Shown: positions 15,809 through 25,258 of the stretch, piece after piece
Position numbering within the stretch: the first letter of the stretch is position 1
Layout: the number at the start of each line of letters is the position of its first letter
Assembly: GCA_024683935.1 (NCBI GenBank)
Contig: JAIKXV010000089.1
Coordinates: 1-59,337 of the forward strand
Length of the DNA: 59,337 bases
Source of the DNA: Lachnospiraceae bacterium
GTDB taxonomy: Bacteria; Bacillota_A; Clostridia; Lachnospirales; Lachnospiraceae
Direction of reading: 5' to 3'
Notes under the pieces: generated by a model
The model's database searches: none
The model's input: only the letters and a program-made list of their open reading frames with translations
What the model was told of the DNA's origin: nothing
Program-made: the position numbers and the translations under genes

Positions 15809-17008
15809 ATGAAAGTACTTGTTATCAACTGTGGTAGTTCGTCTCTTAAGTACCAGCTCATCAATACCGAGGATGGTACGGTTTATGCCAAGGGACTCTG
15901 TGAGAGGATAGGAATTGACGGCAGCGCCCTTGAATATAAAAAGGGAGATGCGGATAAAACCGTTGAAAAGATCCCGATGAAGGATCATACGGATGCGGTA
16001 AACGCCGTTATAAAGAAGCTTACGGATAAGGAAGTGGGCGTGGTTTCTTCCTTAAGCGAGATAAATGCAGTGGGACATCGTCTGGTACACGGCGGAGAGA
16101 AATTCTCCGATTCTGTTCTGATCAACGAGGAAGTGATCAAGGCTGTTGAGGAATGCAGCGAACTGGCTCCTCTTCACAACCCTGCAAACATCATCGGTGT
16201 AAGGGCCTGCGAGAAGGTTATGCCCGGAGTTCCCCAGGTGGGAGTATTTGACACAGCCTTCCATCAGACCATGGAGCCCAAGGCTTTCCTTTACGGTATA
16301 CCCTATGAATACTATAAGAAGTACAAGGTTCGCCGCTACGGTTTCCACGGAACCAGCCATGATTTCGTATCAAAGCGCGCGGCTGAGATACTCGGAAAAG
16401 ATATAAAGGATCTGAAGATCATCGTATGCCACCTCGGAAACGGAGCTTCCATAAGCGCCGTTAAGGGCGGAAAGTCCGTTGACACATCCATGGGTCTTAC
16501 CCCCCTTGAAGGACTGATAATGGGTACACGTTCAGGTGACCTGGATCCTTCCGTGATCACCTTCATCATGCAGAAGGAAAACCTCTCTGCAGCAGAGGTG
16601 CTGGATGTGCTGAATAAGAAGTCCGGTGTGTTGGGTCTTTCCGACGGATTTTCATCCGACTTCCGTGATCTTGCGGAGGCGGCCGATAACGGAAATAAGC
16701 AGGCGGACACGGCGCTTGAAGCCTATGCATTAAGAGTTGCAAAGTATATCGGAGCATACACTGCCGAGATGAACGGAGTTGACGCTATCGTATTCACGGC
16801 AGGAGCCGGAGAGAACAACGGAGAAGTAAGAAAGAGGGTCTGCCGGTATCTCGGCTTCCTCGGCACCAGCTTTGATGAAGAAAAGAATAAGCTCAGAGGC
16901 CAGGAATTCTTCTTAAGCAAGCCCGAGGACAAGGTTCAGATCATGGTTGTTCCCACTGATGAAGAGCTTTCCATTGCGAGACAGACGGTAGAGGTATTAG
17001 CTAATTGA
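15809..17008 (+). CDS. ackA: Acetate kinase
   Basis: Makes ATP and acetate from acetyl phosphate (substrate-level phosphorylation), central in fermentation. 399 residues, full length. ASKHA-fold signatures are MKVLVINCGSSSLKYQLI at the N-terminus, RRYGFHGTSHDFVS, CHLGNGASISA, TRSGDLDPS and TAGAGENN. AAAGGAG precedes the ATG. No pta is adjacent; the partner must be elsewhere. It is probably cotranscribed with proS, and its stop overlaps the cca start. Confidence 0.97.
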   Translation: MKVLVINCGSSSLKYQLINTEDGTVYAKGLCERIGIDGSALEYKKGDADKTVEKIPMKDHTDAVNAVIKKLTDKEVGVVSSLSEINAVGHRLVHGGEKFSDSVLINEEVIKAVEECSELAPLHNPANIIGVRACEKVMPGVPQVGVFDTAFHQTMEPKAFLYGIPYEYYKKYKVRRYGFHGTSHDFVSKRAAEILGKDIKDLKIIVCHLGNGASISAVKGGKSVDTSMGLTPLEGLIMGTRSGDLDPSVITFIMQKENLSAAEVLDVLNKKSGVLGLSDGFSSDFRDLAEAADNGNKQADTALEAYALRVAKYIGAYTAEMNGVDAIVFTAGAGENNGEVRKRVCRYLGFLGTSFDEEKNKLRGQEFFLSKPEDKVQIMVVPTDEELSIARQTVEVLAN

Positions 17009-18417
17009 CCATCACCCTTCCTGAAAAGGCAGAAAAAATAATAAGCATGATAGAGGACGCAGGCTTCGAGGCATACGCTGTCGGAGGCTGCGTCCGTGAT
17101 TTCCTGCTGAAAAAAATCCCCCACGACTGGGATATCACCACCAGCGCCCTTCCCCGGGAGATAAAAAAGATCTTCCGCCGCACAGTGGACACCGGTATCG
17201 CCCACGGGACAGTAACGGTGCTGATGGGAAAAGAGTCCTTTGAAGTCACCACCTACAGGGTTGACGGCAAGTACAGCGATAACCGGCATCCGGACAAGGT
17301 GGAATTTACAAGGAGCCTGGAAGAAGACCTGAAAAGGCGGGATTTTACGATAAATGCTTTTGCCTACAGTCCGGCAAAGGGAGTGATCGACCTTTTTCAC
17401 GGGATGGAGGACCTGTCTTCCCATGTGATAAGGGCGGTGGGAAATCCGGAGGAACGTTTCGGAGAGGATGCCCTGCGCATATTAAGAGCTTTCCGCTTTT
17501 CAGCCCAGCTAAATTTTTCCATAGAGGAAAAGACTCTTGAAGCGGCCTCGAAATTAAAAGAGAACCTAAGATTCATTTCAGCGGAGAGGATAAGGGACGA
17601 ACTGACAAAGCTCCTCATATCGGATCATCCGGAGAGATTTGAAGCGCTCTACGATAACGGCATCAGCGCCGTGATCCTTCCGGAATTTGATAAGTGCATG
17701 GATTTTACCCAGAATAATCCCCACCACGCATATACGGTGGGCAGACACATTCTGGAATCCCTTAAATATATTAACCGCGACACGTTAGATAAGTTCAGGG
17801 ATATCCTTCCCTCCGATATCAAAACAGAGGATCTCTTAAAGTACCTGAGATTCACCATGCTGCTTCACGATATCGGAAAGTGTGAATGCAGGACGGTGGA
17901 TGAGGAGGGGATCGACCATTTCCACGGACATGCGGCCATAAGCGAGAAGATCGCGGTAAATGTCCTTAAAAGACTAAAGTTCGACAATCATTCGATAGAT
18001 GTGATCTCGAAACTGGTCCGCCACCATGATTACCGGCCGGACAGTGATATCCGGAATGTGCGCCGCGCGGTAAACAGAATGGGAGAGGACATCTTCCCCC
18101 TGCTTTTCCCTGTGAGATACGCGGACCTCATGGCCCAGAGCGATCATAAAAGGCGGGAAAAGTTTGAAAAAGAGGAAAACCTGCTGGCTCTGTACAGGGA
18201 AATACTGGCATCCAAGCCCTGTCTTTCCCTTAAGGATCTCCGGATAGACGGTGGTGCGCTGATAAAAGAAGCCGGCATGAAGAGCGGCAAAGAACTCGGG
18301 GATATGCTAAAATACCTTTTGGAACAGGTTCTGGAGGAACCTTCATGGAACGAAAGGGAAAAGCTCCTGACAATAGCCAGGGAGGAACTGTCAAAAGAGA
18401 AGAAAAAGACGGAGTAA
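17005..18417 (+). CDS. cca: CCA tRNA nucleotidyltransferase with HD domain
   Basis: Adds or repairs the 3' CCA of tRNAs. Class II nucleotidyltransferase head: YAVGGCVRDFLL and the catalytic DWDITTSA motif, then RRDFTINAFAYS, then the tRNA-binding arm with GEDALRILRAFRFSAQL. A C-terminal HD domain (LLHDIGKCE, HFHGHAAISEKIA, VRHHDYRPD) may give 2',3'-cyclic phosphodiesterase or phosphatase activity. 470 residues. Start: TTG at 17005 overlapping the ackA TGA (TTGA), preceded by GAGG; an internal ATG at 17048 would remove the first helix. The 3' end overlaps the next gene by 73 nt. Confidence 0.93.
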   Translation: MTITLPEKAEKIISMIEDAGFEAYAVGGCVRDFLLKKIPHDWDITTSALPREIKKIFRRTVDTGIAHGTVTVLMGKESFEVTTYRVDGKYSDNRHPDKVEFTRSLEEDLKRRDFTINAFAYSPAKGVIDLFHGMEDLSSHVIRAVGNPEERFGEDALRILRAFRFSAQLNFSIEEKTLEAASKLKENLRFISAERIRDELTKLLISDHPERFEALYDNGISAVILPEFDKCMDFTQNNPHHAYTVGRHILESLKYINRDTLDKFRDILPSDIKTEDLLKYLRFTMLLHDIGKCECRTVDEEGIDHFHGHAAISEKIAVNVLKRLKFDNHSIDVISKLVRHHDYRPDSDIRNVRRAVNRMGEDIFPLLFPVRYADLMAQSDHKRREKFEKEENLLALYREILASKPCLSLKDLRIDGGALIKEAGMKSGKELGDMLKYLLEQVLEEPSWNEREKLLTIAREELSKEKKKTE

Positions 18418-20048
18418 AGCTGGAACTCAGCACTGTCGGCATGGAAAAGGCCGTGCCCGGGGTCAAACAGGACGTGCCCGTGATGGCCAGATTCCTGAGT
18501 GACGAGCTGACAGACAAGGACCGTAAAAAAATGGAGCGGGAGTATCCGAGAAAGAAGAAGCCCCTGCCCCGTTTTCTTAAGATTGCCCTGGGACTCAGTC
18601 TTTTTGCGGCATTTTCTGTTCTGGCGCTGATCGGCGTAAATTATCTGTACACTCAGACCACTGCGGAGGAGTCTCCGGAAGAAGCTGCGGATGAGTCGAA
18701 GGCGATCGTTTCCGACAATGATCTGAAGGCCGAGGGAACGGTCATAATCGTTGATATAAATAAAAAAGAAAAGAAGATCCGTTTTCGTGACCCCGTTTCC
18801 AACGAAGAATATGTCCTGAATTATACGGGTTCTACAGTCTATGAAGACCCCTATGGCAATCCTATGGTGGTAGATCAGCTGAAGATCGGGGATATAGTTG
18901 ATATCCTGGTCTCTGTCCATTCATCAAATCTTTCCTCAGTAAAACAGAATCATGATGAAGGCGCGTTCTCCCTTACCGATATCACGGACTATGACATCAG
19001 TATCAATAAGGGAATTTTCTCCTATGACGGCAGGAATTACAGGATATTAAAGGGATGTCTCGTCATGTCCGGCGATTCCCCCAGCTCATTTAAGGAGATA
19101 AAGAAGGGGGACGTGCTGAGTGTCAGAGGCATAGGACAGGATATCTATACGGTGACGCAGACCGGCGGCAACGGCTATGTCCGGATCACGGGTGCGGAAT
19201 CCTTTACCGGAGGCTGGATAGAGCTTGGCAATATAATACGTCCCATTGAAGACGGGATGATACTGACTGTTCCCGAGGGGAACTATACGATGTCCGTAAC
19301 ATACCATCATTACGGCGGGACGAAAAATGTGGCTGTGGTAAGGGGAAAGGAGACCCGGGTAGATGTAGGCGATCTGAAGGGAGATCTGTTAAAGACCGGC
19401 GTGATCACCTTTACCTTTGAACCCGTGGAAGCGAACCCCGCAGTATATGTGGACGGGAAGCTCGTTGTTAAGGAAAATCCCCTGGAGCTGGATTACGGCG
19501 TACATACCCTGGATATCAGGGCACAGGGCTATCAGGACATCCATAAGTATCTGAAGGTGGGGCAGCCCATGGCCAATCTGGCAATAATACTGGAAGAGGA
19601 TGACGAGGATACGGCAAGCTCCAACAGCTCTGACAGAAATACAGGGAAAAAGTCTGAGGACAAGAGCCCGACTGATCCCATTCCTTCGGAACTGCTGCCG
19701 GAAACCTTTAAGAAAAATACTGGTAATACTACCAACAGTTCTTCAGCCGGGAACGGAGAAAACGGTTCTTCCGCCGGGATCGGAGAAGCTGCTCAAACGG
19801 ATGATACGGAAACCGTAACTACCGATGTGTCTCAGCTTTACATTGACGGCCCCGAGGGCGCGGAGGTTTACTATGACGGCGCCTATAAGGGTATTGCGCC
19901 CTGCCACTTCACGAAGAACGGCGGAACGCATGTCATCACTCTTATGAGGAACGGCTATGAGACAAAGAGCTATACTCTGAACTTATCCAGCGGCACCGGC
20001 AACGAGTCTTATTCATTTAATGAGCTTATCGAAGAAAATGATGCGTGA
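18345..20048 (+). CDS. PEGA-domain membrane-anchored surface protein
   Basis: 567 residues. A cytoplasmic N-terminal arm of about 78 residues (basic, Lys/Arg-rich just before the membrane) is followed by one transmembrane segment at about 79-101. Unknown beta-rich regions follow outside. Two PEGA-type repeats are visible: one near residues 345-400 (AVYVDGKLV ... YGVHTLDIRAQGY) and one at the C-terminus (IDGPEGAEVYYDGAYKGIAP ... HVITLMRNGYETKS). A Ser/Asn/Thr/Gly linker separates them. PEGA domains are linked to surface or polysaccharide functions in other proteins. The ATG at 18345 is preceded by GGAGG and overlaps cca by 73 nt. A downstream ATG at 18441 lacks a site. Confidence 0.82.
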   Translation: MERKGKAPDNSQGGTVKREEKDGVKLELSTVGMEKAVPGVKQDVPVMARFLSDELTDKDRKKMEREYPRKKKPLPRFLKIALGLSLFAAFSVLALIGVNYLYTQTTAEESPEEAADESKAIVSDNDLKAEGTVIIVDINKKEKKIRFRDPVSNEEYVLNYTGSTVYEDPYGNPMVVDQLKIGDIVDILVSVHSSNLSSVKQNHDEGAFSLTDITDYDISINKGIFSYDGRNYRILKGCLVMSGDSPSSFKEIKKGDVLSVRGIGQDIYTVTQTGGNGYVRITGAESFTGGWIELGNIIRPIEDGMILTVPEGNYTMSVTYHHYGGTKNVAVVRGKETRVDVGDLKGDLLKTGVITFTFEPVEANPAVYVDGKLVVKENPLELDYGVHTLDIRAQGYQDIHKYLKVGQPMANLAIILEEDDEDTASSNSSDRNTGKKSEDKSPTDPIPSELLPETFKKNTGNTTNSSSAGNGENGSSAGIGEAAQTDDTETVTTDVSQLYIDGPEGAEVYYDGAYKGIAPCHFTKNGGTHVITLMRNGYETKSYTLNLSSGTGNESYSFNELIEENDA

Positions 20049-20085
20049 GTATCAGCGAGTCTGATACCCGCAGTCTTTGTTTTTT
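20049..20085 (+). terminator. Hairpin after the PEGA gene (weak terminator)
   Basis: GTATCAG-CGAGT-CTGATAC (7-bp stem, starting right after the stop), with a T-rich stretch 10 nt later. The late T-tract also forms part of the -35 of the predicted metG promoter. Confidence 0.45.
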
Positions 20086-20105
20086 CACGTAAAAAGTGGT
20101 ACACT
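20077..20105 (+). promoter_or_regulatory. Predicted promoter of the metG operon
   Basis: TTGTTT (20077-20082), 17 bp, TGG-TACACT (extended -10 at 20100-20105). The leader is about 29 nt. No T-box or riboswitch fits in it. Confidence 0.5.
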
Positions 20106-20140
20106 TAAACAGATTATAACTATATAAAAAGAGGAGCATT

Positions 20141-22135
20141 ATGTCAGCAAAAGGAAAACCGTATTATATTACTACTGCCATTGCCTATGCATCGGGGAAG
20201 CCCCATATAGGCAATACTTATGAGATCATTCTGGCGGATTCCATAGCCCGTTTCAAGAAAAGACAGGGATATGATGTAAGGTTTCAGACCGGAACCGACG
20301 AGCATGGCCAGAAGATAGAGGACAAGGCTAAGGAAGCGGGCATTACCCCCAAGGAATATGTGGATAAGACCGCCGCAGAGATAAAGCGGATATGGGATCT
20401 GATGAATACGGACTATGACCGTTTCATAAGGACTACGGATGAAGACCATGAAGCCCAGGTTCAGAAGATTTTTAAAAAGCTCTATGATCAGGGAGATATC
20501 TACAAGGGTTCATATGAAGGCATGTACTGCACGCCCTGCGAATCCTTCTGGACAAACGCCCAGCTCGTGGACGGAAAATGTCCCGACTGCGGAAGACCCG
20601 TACATCCCGCCCATGAGGAAGCCTACTTCTTCAAGATGAGCAAATATGCGAACCGGCTTATCGAGCACATTGAGAGCCATCCGGAATTCATACAGCCCGT
20701 CCAGAGAAAGAACGAGATGATGAATAACTTCCTGAAGCCGGGCCTGCAGGATCTCTGTGTTTCAAGAACCAGCTTCAAGTGGGGCATCCCCGTTGATTTC
20801 GATCCGAAGCACGTGGTATACGTGTGGCTGGACGCGCTGGCAAATTACGCCACGGGTATAGGCTATGATGCGGACGGAAATCATTCCGATATGTACAGGA
20901 AATACTGGCCTGCAGATCTCCACCTTATCGGAAAGGACATCATCCGCTTCCATACGATCTACTGGCCTATTTTCCTGATGGCTATGGGCGAGCCTCTGCC
21001 GAAGCAGATATTCGGACATCCCTGGCTTCTGCAGGAAGACGGCAAGATGAGCAAATCCAAGGGAAATGTGATCTATGCCGATGACCTGGCGAAGATCTTC
21101 GGCGTTGATGCGGTGCGCTATTTTGTGCTCCACGAGATGCCCTTCGAAACCGACGGAGTCATTTCCTGGGATCTGATGGTGGAGAGGTTCAATTCAGACC
21201 TTGCGAACACCCTCGGCAATTTAGTAAAGCGTACCATTTCCATGAGCAACCAGTATATCGGCGGAGTTATCGAGAATAAAGAGACCGCTGAGGCCGTGGA
21301 TGACGACCTTCATGCTGTGGTTCTCGGTACCAGGGATCAGGTTATAAAGGATATGGAGGGTCTCAGGGTAGCAGACGCCCTTACCCATATCTTCAATCTG
21401 TTCAAGCGCTGCAATAAGTATATAGACGAGACAGAGCCCTGGATCCTGGGTAAGGATGAGGCAAAGTATCCCCGTCTCAGCACCGTACTCTACAACCTTG
21501 CGGATTCCATAGTTATCGGAGCAGCCCTTCTGTATCCCTTCATGCCGGAAACAGCGGAGAAGATACTGAAGCAGCTGAATACGGAGCTGCCGGAACTGGA
21601 TGACCTGAATACCGCAGGACGCTTTGCGAGCGGAACCCATGTTACGGATGATCCGGAGACTCTTTTCCAGAGGGCAAAGAGCGAGGATGTGGCAAAGGTA
21701 GTGGAAGCTCTCTATCCCTCAAAGAAAGAGGAAAAGGCTGAGACAAAGAAGGAGAAGAAAGCTCCCGCTCCGGCCGAATTCGATTTTGATAAGGCTCAGA
21801 ACAGAGAAAATATAGTGTTTGACGACTTCGCAAAGTGCGAATTCCGAGTTGGAGAGATCATGGAAGCAGAAGCTTTGGAAAAATCCGAAAAGCTTCTGAA
21901 GTTCAAAGTGCGTATCGGAAGTGAAGAGAGGCAGATCCTCTCCGGTATAAAGAAGTATTATCCCGATCCTTCAAAGCTGATAGGCATGAAGGTAATGGCT
22001 ATAACCAATCTGCCGCCCAGGAAAATGGCGGGCTTTGAATCCCAGGGAATGCTCCTTTGCGCAGAGGATAAGGACGGAAATTTAGCGCTTATGACAGTTG
22101 ATGACAAAGTAGCTGCAGGAGCGGAGATCTCATAA
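20141..22135 (+). CDS. metG: Methionyl-tRNA synthetase with C-terminal tRNA-binding (Trbp111-like) domain
   Basis: Charges tRNA-Met; cytosolic class I synthetase. 664 residues. The N-terminal HIGH-type motif appears as KPHIGNTYE. A zinc knuckle has CTPC and CPDC pairs near residues 128-148. KMSKSKGN is present at about residues 304-311. After a Lys/Glu/Ala-rich linker, an OB-fold tRNA-binding domain (about 560-664: FAKCEFRVGEIMEAEAL ... ESQGMLLCAEDKDG) promotes dimerisation. GAGGAG lies before the ATG. The stop TAA shares its last base with the next gene's ATG. It appears to lead an eight-gene operon. Confidence 0.96.
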   Translation: MSAKGKPYYITTAIAYASGKPHIGNTYEIILADSIARFKKRQGYDVRFQTGTDEHGQKIEDKAKEAGITPKEYVDKTAAEIKRIWDLMNTDYDRFIRTTDEDHEAQVQKIFKKLYDQGDIYKGSYEGMYCTPCESFWTNAQLVDGKCPDCGRPVHPAHEEAYFFKMSKYANRLIEHIESHPEFIQPVQRKNEMMNNFLKPGLQDLCVSRTSFKWGIPVDFDPKHVVYVWLDALANYATGIGYDADGNHSDMYRKYWPADLHLIGKDIIRFHTIYWPIFLMAMGEPLPKQIFGHPWLLQEDGKMSKSKGNVIYADDLAKIFGVDAVRYFVLHEMPFETDGVISWDLMVERFNSDLANTLGNLVKRTISMSNQYIGGVIENKETAEAVDDDLHAVVLGTRDQVIKDMEGLRVADALTHIFNLFKRCNKYIDETEPWILGKDEAKYPRLSTVLYNLADSIVIGAALLYPFMPETAEKILKQLNTELPELDDLNTAGRFASGTHVTDDPETLFQRAKSEDVAKVVEALYPSKKEEKAETKKEKKAPAPAEFDFDKAQNRENIVFDDFAKCEFRVGEIMEAEALEKSEKLLKFKVRIGSEERQILSGIKKYYPDPSKLIGMKVMAITNLPPRKMAGFESQGMLLCAEDKDGNLALMTVDDKVAAGAEIS

Positions 22136-23070
22136 TGAAGCCTGAAATCATCACTTACCTGTCAAGGGATGAGGAAACCACCATATATGCCGAGAAGTAC
22201 GTCCCCGAAAAAGAGGTAAAGGGCGTACTTATAGTTGCCCATGGAATGAACGAGTATTTCGGGCGCTATAAGGAGATGTGTGAATTCCTTGCCCATGAGG
22301 GTTATGTGGTGGCGGGACCGGATCTCCTGGGTCATGGACATACTGCCAGGGATTATCAGGGAGAATTCGGCTATTTCGCAGAGAACGACGGGGCTACGGT
22401 CGTGGTCCGGGATGTTCACAGATTAAAGAAGATGGTGCAGGAGGATTATCCCGATAAGCCGGTATTTCTTCTGGGCCACAGCATGGGTTCCTTTATCGCG
22501 AGGAACTATATAGAAATGTATGGCAGCGGCATACAGGGCGTTATCATCATGGGAACCGGGAGCTTTAATGAAATCCTTATTCATCTGGAGAAGCTCTATA
22601 TCAGGTTCAGCGCCCTCTTTGGCGGCTGGCATAAAAGAGACAGCTTCTGTACAAGGGTTTCTGTCGGACAGTTTGCACGGCTTTTTCCCGAGGACGGTCC
22701 TTCAGGCTGGACCTGCAGCCGAAAGGAAGTCCGCGACGACTTTTCAGATGACAGCCTGAAAGGGAAGGGGTTCGTATTAAACGGTTATTACTGTCTCCTG
22801 GAGATGATCCTCCGTATGCAGGACAGGAAGCGGATGGCGAAGATCCCCCATTCCCTGCCGGTATTTTTTATGTCCGGAGAACAGGATCCCGTGGGAGAGA
22901 ACGGGGAAGCGGTCAGGGCTCTTGCAGACAGGTACAGGGCGGATGGCTTTAAGGATGTGAGCTGCAAGCTTTATCCCGGAGCCAGGCATGAGATATACCA
23001 TGAGACCGACAGATATCAGGTATTTTTTGACATTATGGAATTTATGAAGAATCATTCTTCAGGGAATTAA
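22135..23070 (+). CDS. Alpha/beta hydrolase, monoglyceride lipase / lysophospholipase type (S33)
   Basis: 311 residues, cytosolic. Serine-hydrolase features are an oxyanion-loop HGMNEYFGRYKEM near residue 37, the nucleophile elbow GHSMGS near residues 115-120, a late Asp in MSGEQDPVGENG, and a His in YPGARHEIYHETDR. These form a Ser-Asp-His triad as in PldB/monoacylglycerol lipases. The start overlaps the metG stop by one base, so translation is coupled. Likely acts on acyl esters of glycerol or lysolipid; the substrate is not resolvable. Confidence 0.9.
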   Translation: MKPEIITYLSRDEETTIYAEKYVPEKEVKGVLIVAHGMNEYFGRYKEMCEFLAHEGYVVAGPDLLGHGHTARDYQGEFGYFAENDGATVVVRDVHRLKKMVQEDYPDKPVFLLGHSMGSFIARNYIEMYGSGIQGVIIMGTGSFNEILIHLEKLYIRFSALFGGWHKRDSFCTRVSVGQFARLFPEDGPSGWTCSRKEVRDDFSDDSLKGKGFVLNGYYCLLEMILRMQDRKRMAKIPHSLPVFFMSGEQDPVGENGEAVRALADRYRADGFKDVSCKLYPGARHEIYHETDRYQVFFDIMEFMKNHSSGN

Positions 23071-23073
23071 AAT

Positions 23074-24093
23074 ATGAAAAAAATAATATGTACCCTGCTG
23101 ACAGCAGTGCTGGTACTTGCAAATATGTCCTTCGCGGCGGCAGCTAACGTAACGGAGATCACCTGGGATAACGAGGATCAGGGAAGTAAAAAATCAGAAA
23201 AGAAAAAGGATATGTCAAAGCCCTATCTGGCTCTCGGACAGGATCTGACATCCCAGCAGCTGGCCACGGTATTAAGCCTTATGGGGCTGGCGGGAAATGA
23301 CATTTCCGGTTACAACGTGGTCTATGTGACCAACGCCGAAGAACATCAGTATTTAGACAATTACATTTCGCCCTCCGTTATAGGGACGAAGGCCCTCTCC
23401 TCCGTGCTGGTACAGCCGAGGGAAAAGGGACACGGCATAAAGGTTGAGACAAAGAACATCAATTACTGCACCGAGGGAATGTACATCAACGCCCTGGCGA
23501 CGGCAGGAGTCACGGATGCGGATATCATAGTGGCGGCTCCCTCCAGTATTTCCGGAACATCTGCCCTTATCGGGGCTTTGAAGGCCTATGCCGAGATGAC
23601 GGATACAAAGGTGAATGAAAAGGCTCTGGACACTTCCTTAGATGAGCTGGTGACGACCGGTGAGCTGGAGAGCGCATTAAGCAGTGCTGACAGCGATGAC
23701 GTGGAAGCCATGGTAGCCTTTGTGAAGGCGCAGATCGCAAAGAGAGACCTTAACAGCCGGGAGGATATAGAGAAGGCCGTCAGAAAGGCCATCGATGAGT
23801 ACAATGCCGAAAAGGGTACGAATATCACCCTCACGGAAGAGCAGATCAGGCGTATTGTTGATGTAATGATAAAGATAAAGGCTTTAGGTCTCGACTATGA
23901 TACCCTGCTGGATCAGGCGGGTGAGATCTATAAATCCATGGGAGGCGACTTTTCAAAGTTAACGGAAGACGATATAGCCGGTGCCATAGAAAAGAATAAA
24001 TGGAAGGTTGCAGGCGCTGTGGTGAAGTCCTATGTCACGAATGTTGTGAATAAGGTCGGAGACTTTATCGGCGGGCTCTTCGGGAAAAAATGA
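23074..24093 (+). CDS. DUF1002 (YpuA-like) exported protein
   Basis: 339 residues with a signal peptide (about 1-24, MKKIICTLLTAVLVLANMSF start). The body follows the DUF1002 pattern seen in B. subtilis YpuA: an LGQDLTSQQLATVLSLMGL segment, then a YVTNAEEHQYLDNYIS region, then IGTKALSSVLVQ, HGIKVETKNINYCTEGMYINALATAGV and PSSISGTSALIGALKAY. The C-terminal third is helical. Function in the family is unknown. It starts 4 nt after the hydrolase stop with a weak upstream site and overlaps the acetyltransferase by 4 nt. Confidence 0.88.
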   Translation: MKKIICTLLTAVLVLANMSFAAAANVTEITWDNEDQGSKKSEKKKDMSKPYLALGQDLTSQQLATVLSLMGLAGNDISGYNVVYVTNAEEHQYLDNYISPSVIGTKALSSVLVQPREKGHGIKVETKNINYCTEGMYINALATAGVTDADIIVAAPSSISGTSALIGALKAYAEMTDTKVNEKALDTSLDELVTTGELESALSSADSDDVEAMVAFVKAQIAKRDLNSREDIEKAVRKAIDEYNAEKGTNITLTEEQIRRIVDVMIKIKALGLDYDTLLDQAGEIYKSMGGDFSKLTEDDIAGAIEKNKWKVAGAVVKSYVTNVVNKVGDFIGGLFGKK

Positions 24094-24572
24094 GCAGCTA
24101 TATCAGGGCCGTTACGGAAACCGAATACTCCGATGCCATGGAAACGGTGTGGAAAATCTTCCTGAAGTTTAATTCTTCCGATTACGGAATAGAGGGCATC
24201 GACAATTTCAGGAAATTTCTGGTGGATGAGCTCCTCTACAAGATGTATATGAACGGGGTGTACCGGGTCTTCGCCTTTTTTGCGGACGAGAAGATCGAAG
24301 GAGTGGCATCAGTCAGGAACCAAAACCATCTGTCGCTGCTGTTTGTGAGTGGGGAGTATCAGAAAAGAGGAGTGGGAACTGCGCTGTTAAATTACGTCTG
24401 CAAGTACTGCTCGGAATATGAAGGGCAGAAAGAGATAACGGTAAATTCATCGCGCTTTGCCCAGGACTTTTACAGGAAGTACGGATTTACCGAAACGGGA
24501 GATGAACAGGAAAGCGACGGAATACGCTATCTGCCAATGAAATACGTAATAAATTCAGGAGGAAAAGATTGA
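24090..24572 (+). CDS. GNAT-family N-acetyltransferase
   Basis: 160 residues. Acetyl-CoA-binding motif A reads LFVSGEYQKRGVGTALLNYV (about residues 90-109), and motif B reads NSSRFAQDFYRKYGFTETG. This resembles small cytosolic GNATs such as those acting on small molecules or protein N-termini; the substrate is unknown. The start ATG overlaps the DUF1002 stop by 4 nt (ATGA) and its own stop overlaps the next start (TTGA). Confidence 0.88.
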   Translation: MSSYIRAVTETEYSDAMETVWKIFLKFNSSDYGIEGIDNFRKFLVDELLYKMYMNGVYRVFAFFADEKIEGVASVRNQNHLSLLFVSGEYQKRGVGTALLNYVCKYCSEYEGQKEITVNSSRFAQDFYRKYGFTETGDEQESDGIRYLPMKYVINSGGKD

Positions 24573-25258
24573 ATATACTGGTATGTGATGACGACAGGGA
24601 AATAGTAGAAGCGGTGGAGATATACCTCACCCAGGAGGGATATGATGTCTATAAGGCCTTTGACGGACTACAGGCGCTGGACATCATAAAAAATAACGAG
24701 ATACAGCTTCTTATCATAGATGTGATGATGCCGAGGCTGGATGGTATCCATGCGGTACTGGAGCTGAGAAAGACCAGCTCAATACCGGTTATCATGCTTT
24801 CCGCAAAAACCGAGGATACGGACAAGATCCTGGGACTCAATGTGGGAGCGGACGATTATCTGCCGAAGCCCTTTAATCCGCTGGAACTGGTGGCCAGGGT
24901 AAAAAGCCAGTTAAGGCGCTATACCAAGCTCGGCACTCTGGCTGAGGACGGATCCGACATCTATTCGGTAGGCGGGCTGTCCATAAATGATGCGGATAAG
25001 ACGGTTACGGTGGACGGAGAGCCGGTAAAGCTCACGCCCATCGAATACAATATCCTGCTGCTCCTTGTAAGGAACGCGGGAAAGGTCTTTTCCATAAACC
25101 AGATTTACGAGAGTATCTGGAATGAGGATGCGATAGGAGCGGATAATACCGTTGCGGTGCACATCCGTCATATCCGGGAAAAGATAGAGATTAACCCCAA
25201 GGAGCCCAAGTATCTGAAGGTGGTATGGGGCGTAGGATATAAGGTTGAAAAGCAGTGA
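24569..25258 (+). CDS. OmpR/PhoB-family response regulator (second two-component system)
   Basis: 229 residues. The receiver has acidic residues D7-D8-D9, phospho-acceptor D51 in LLIIDVMMPR, and lysine in YLPKPFNP. The winged-helix output domain runs from about residue 130 (LTPIEYNILLLLVRNAG, VAVHIRHIREK, WGVGYKVEKQ). The start is TTG with AGGAGG upstream and overlaps the GNAT stop; the homologous N-terminus begins there. It is similar in layout to VanR-type regulators. Its kinase follows with a 4-nt overlap. Confidence 0.93.
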   Translation: MNILVCDDDREIVEAVEIYLTQEGYDVYKAFDGLQALDIIKNNEIQLLIIDVMMPRLDGIHAVLELRKTSSIPVIMLSAKTEDTDKILGLNVGADDYLPKPFNPLELVARVKSQLRRYTKLGTLAEDGSDIYSVGGLSINDADKTVTVDGEPVKLTPIEYNILLLLVRNAGKVFSINQIYESIWNEDAIGADNTVAVHIRHIREKIEINPKEPKYLKVVWGVGYKVEKQ

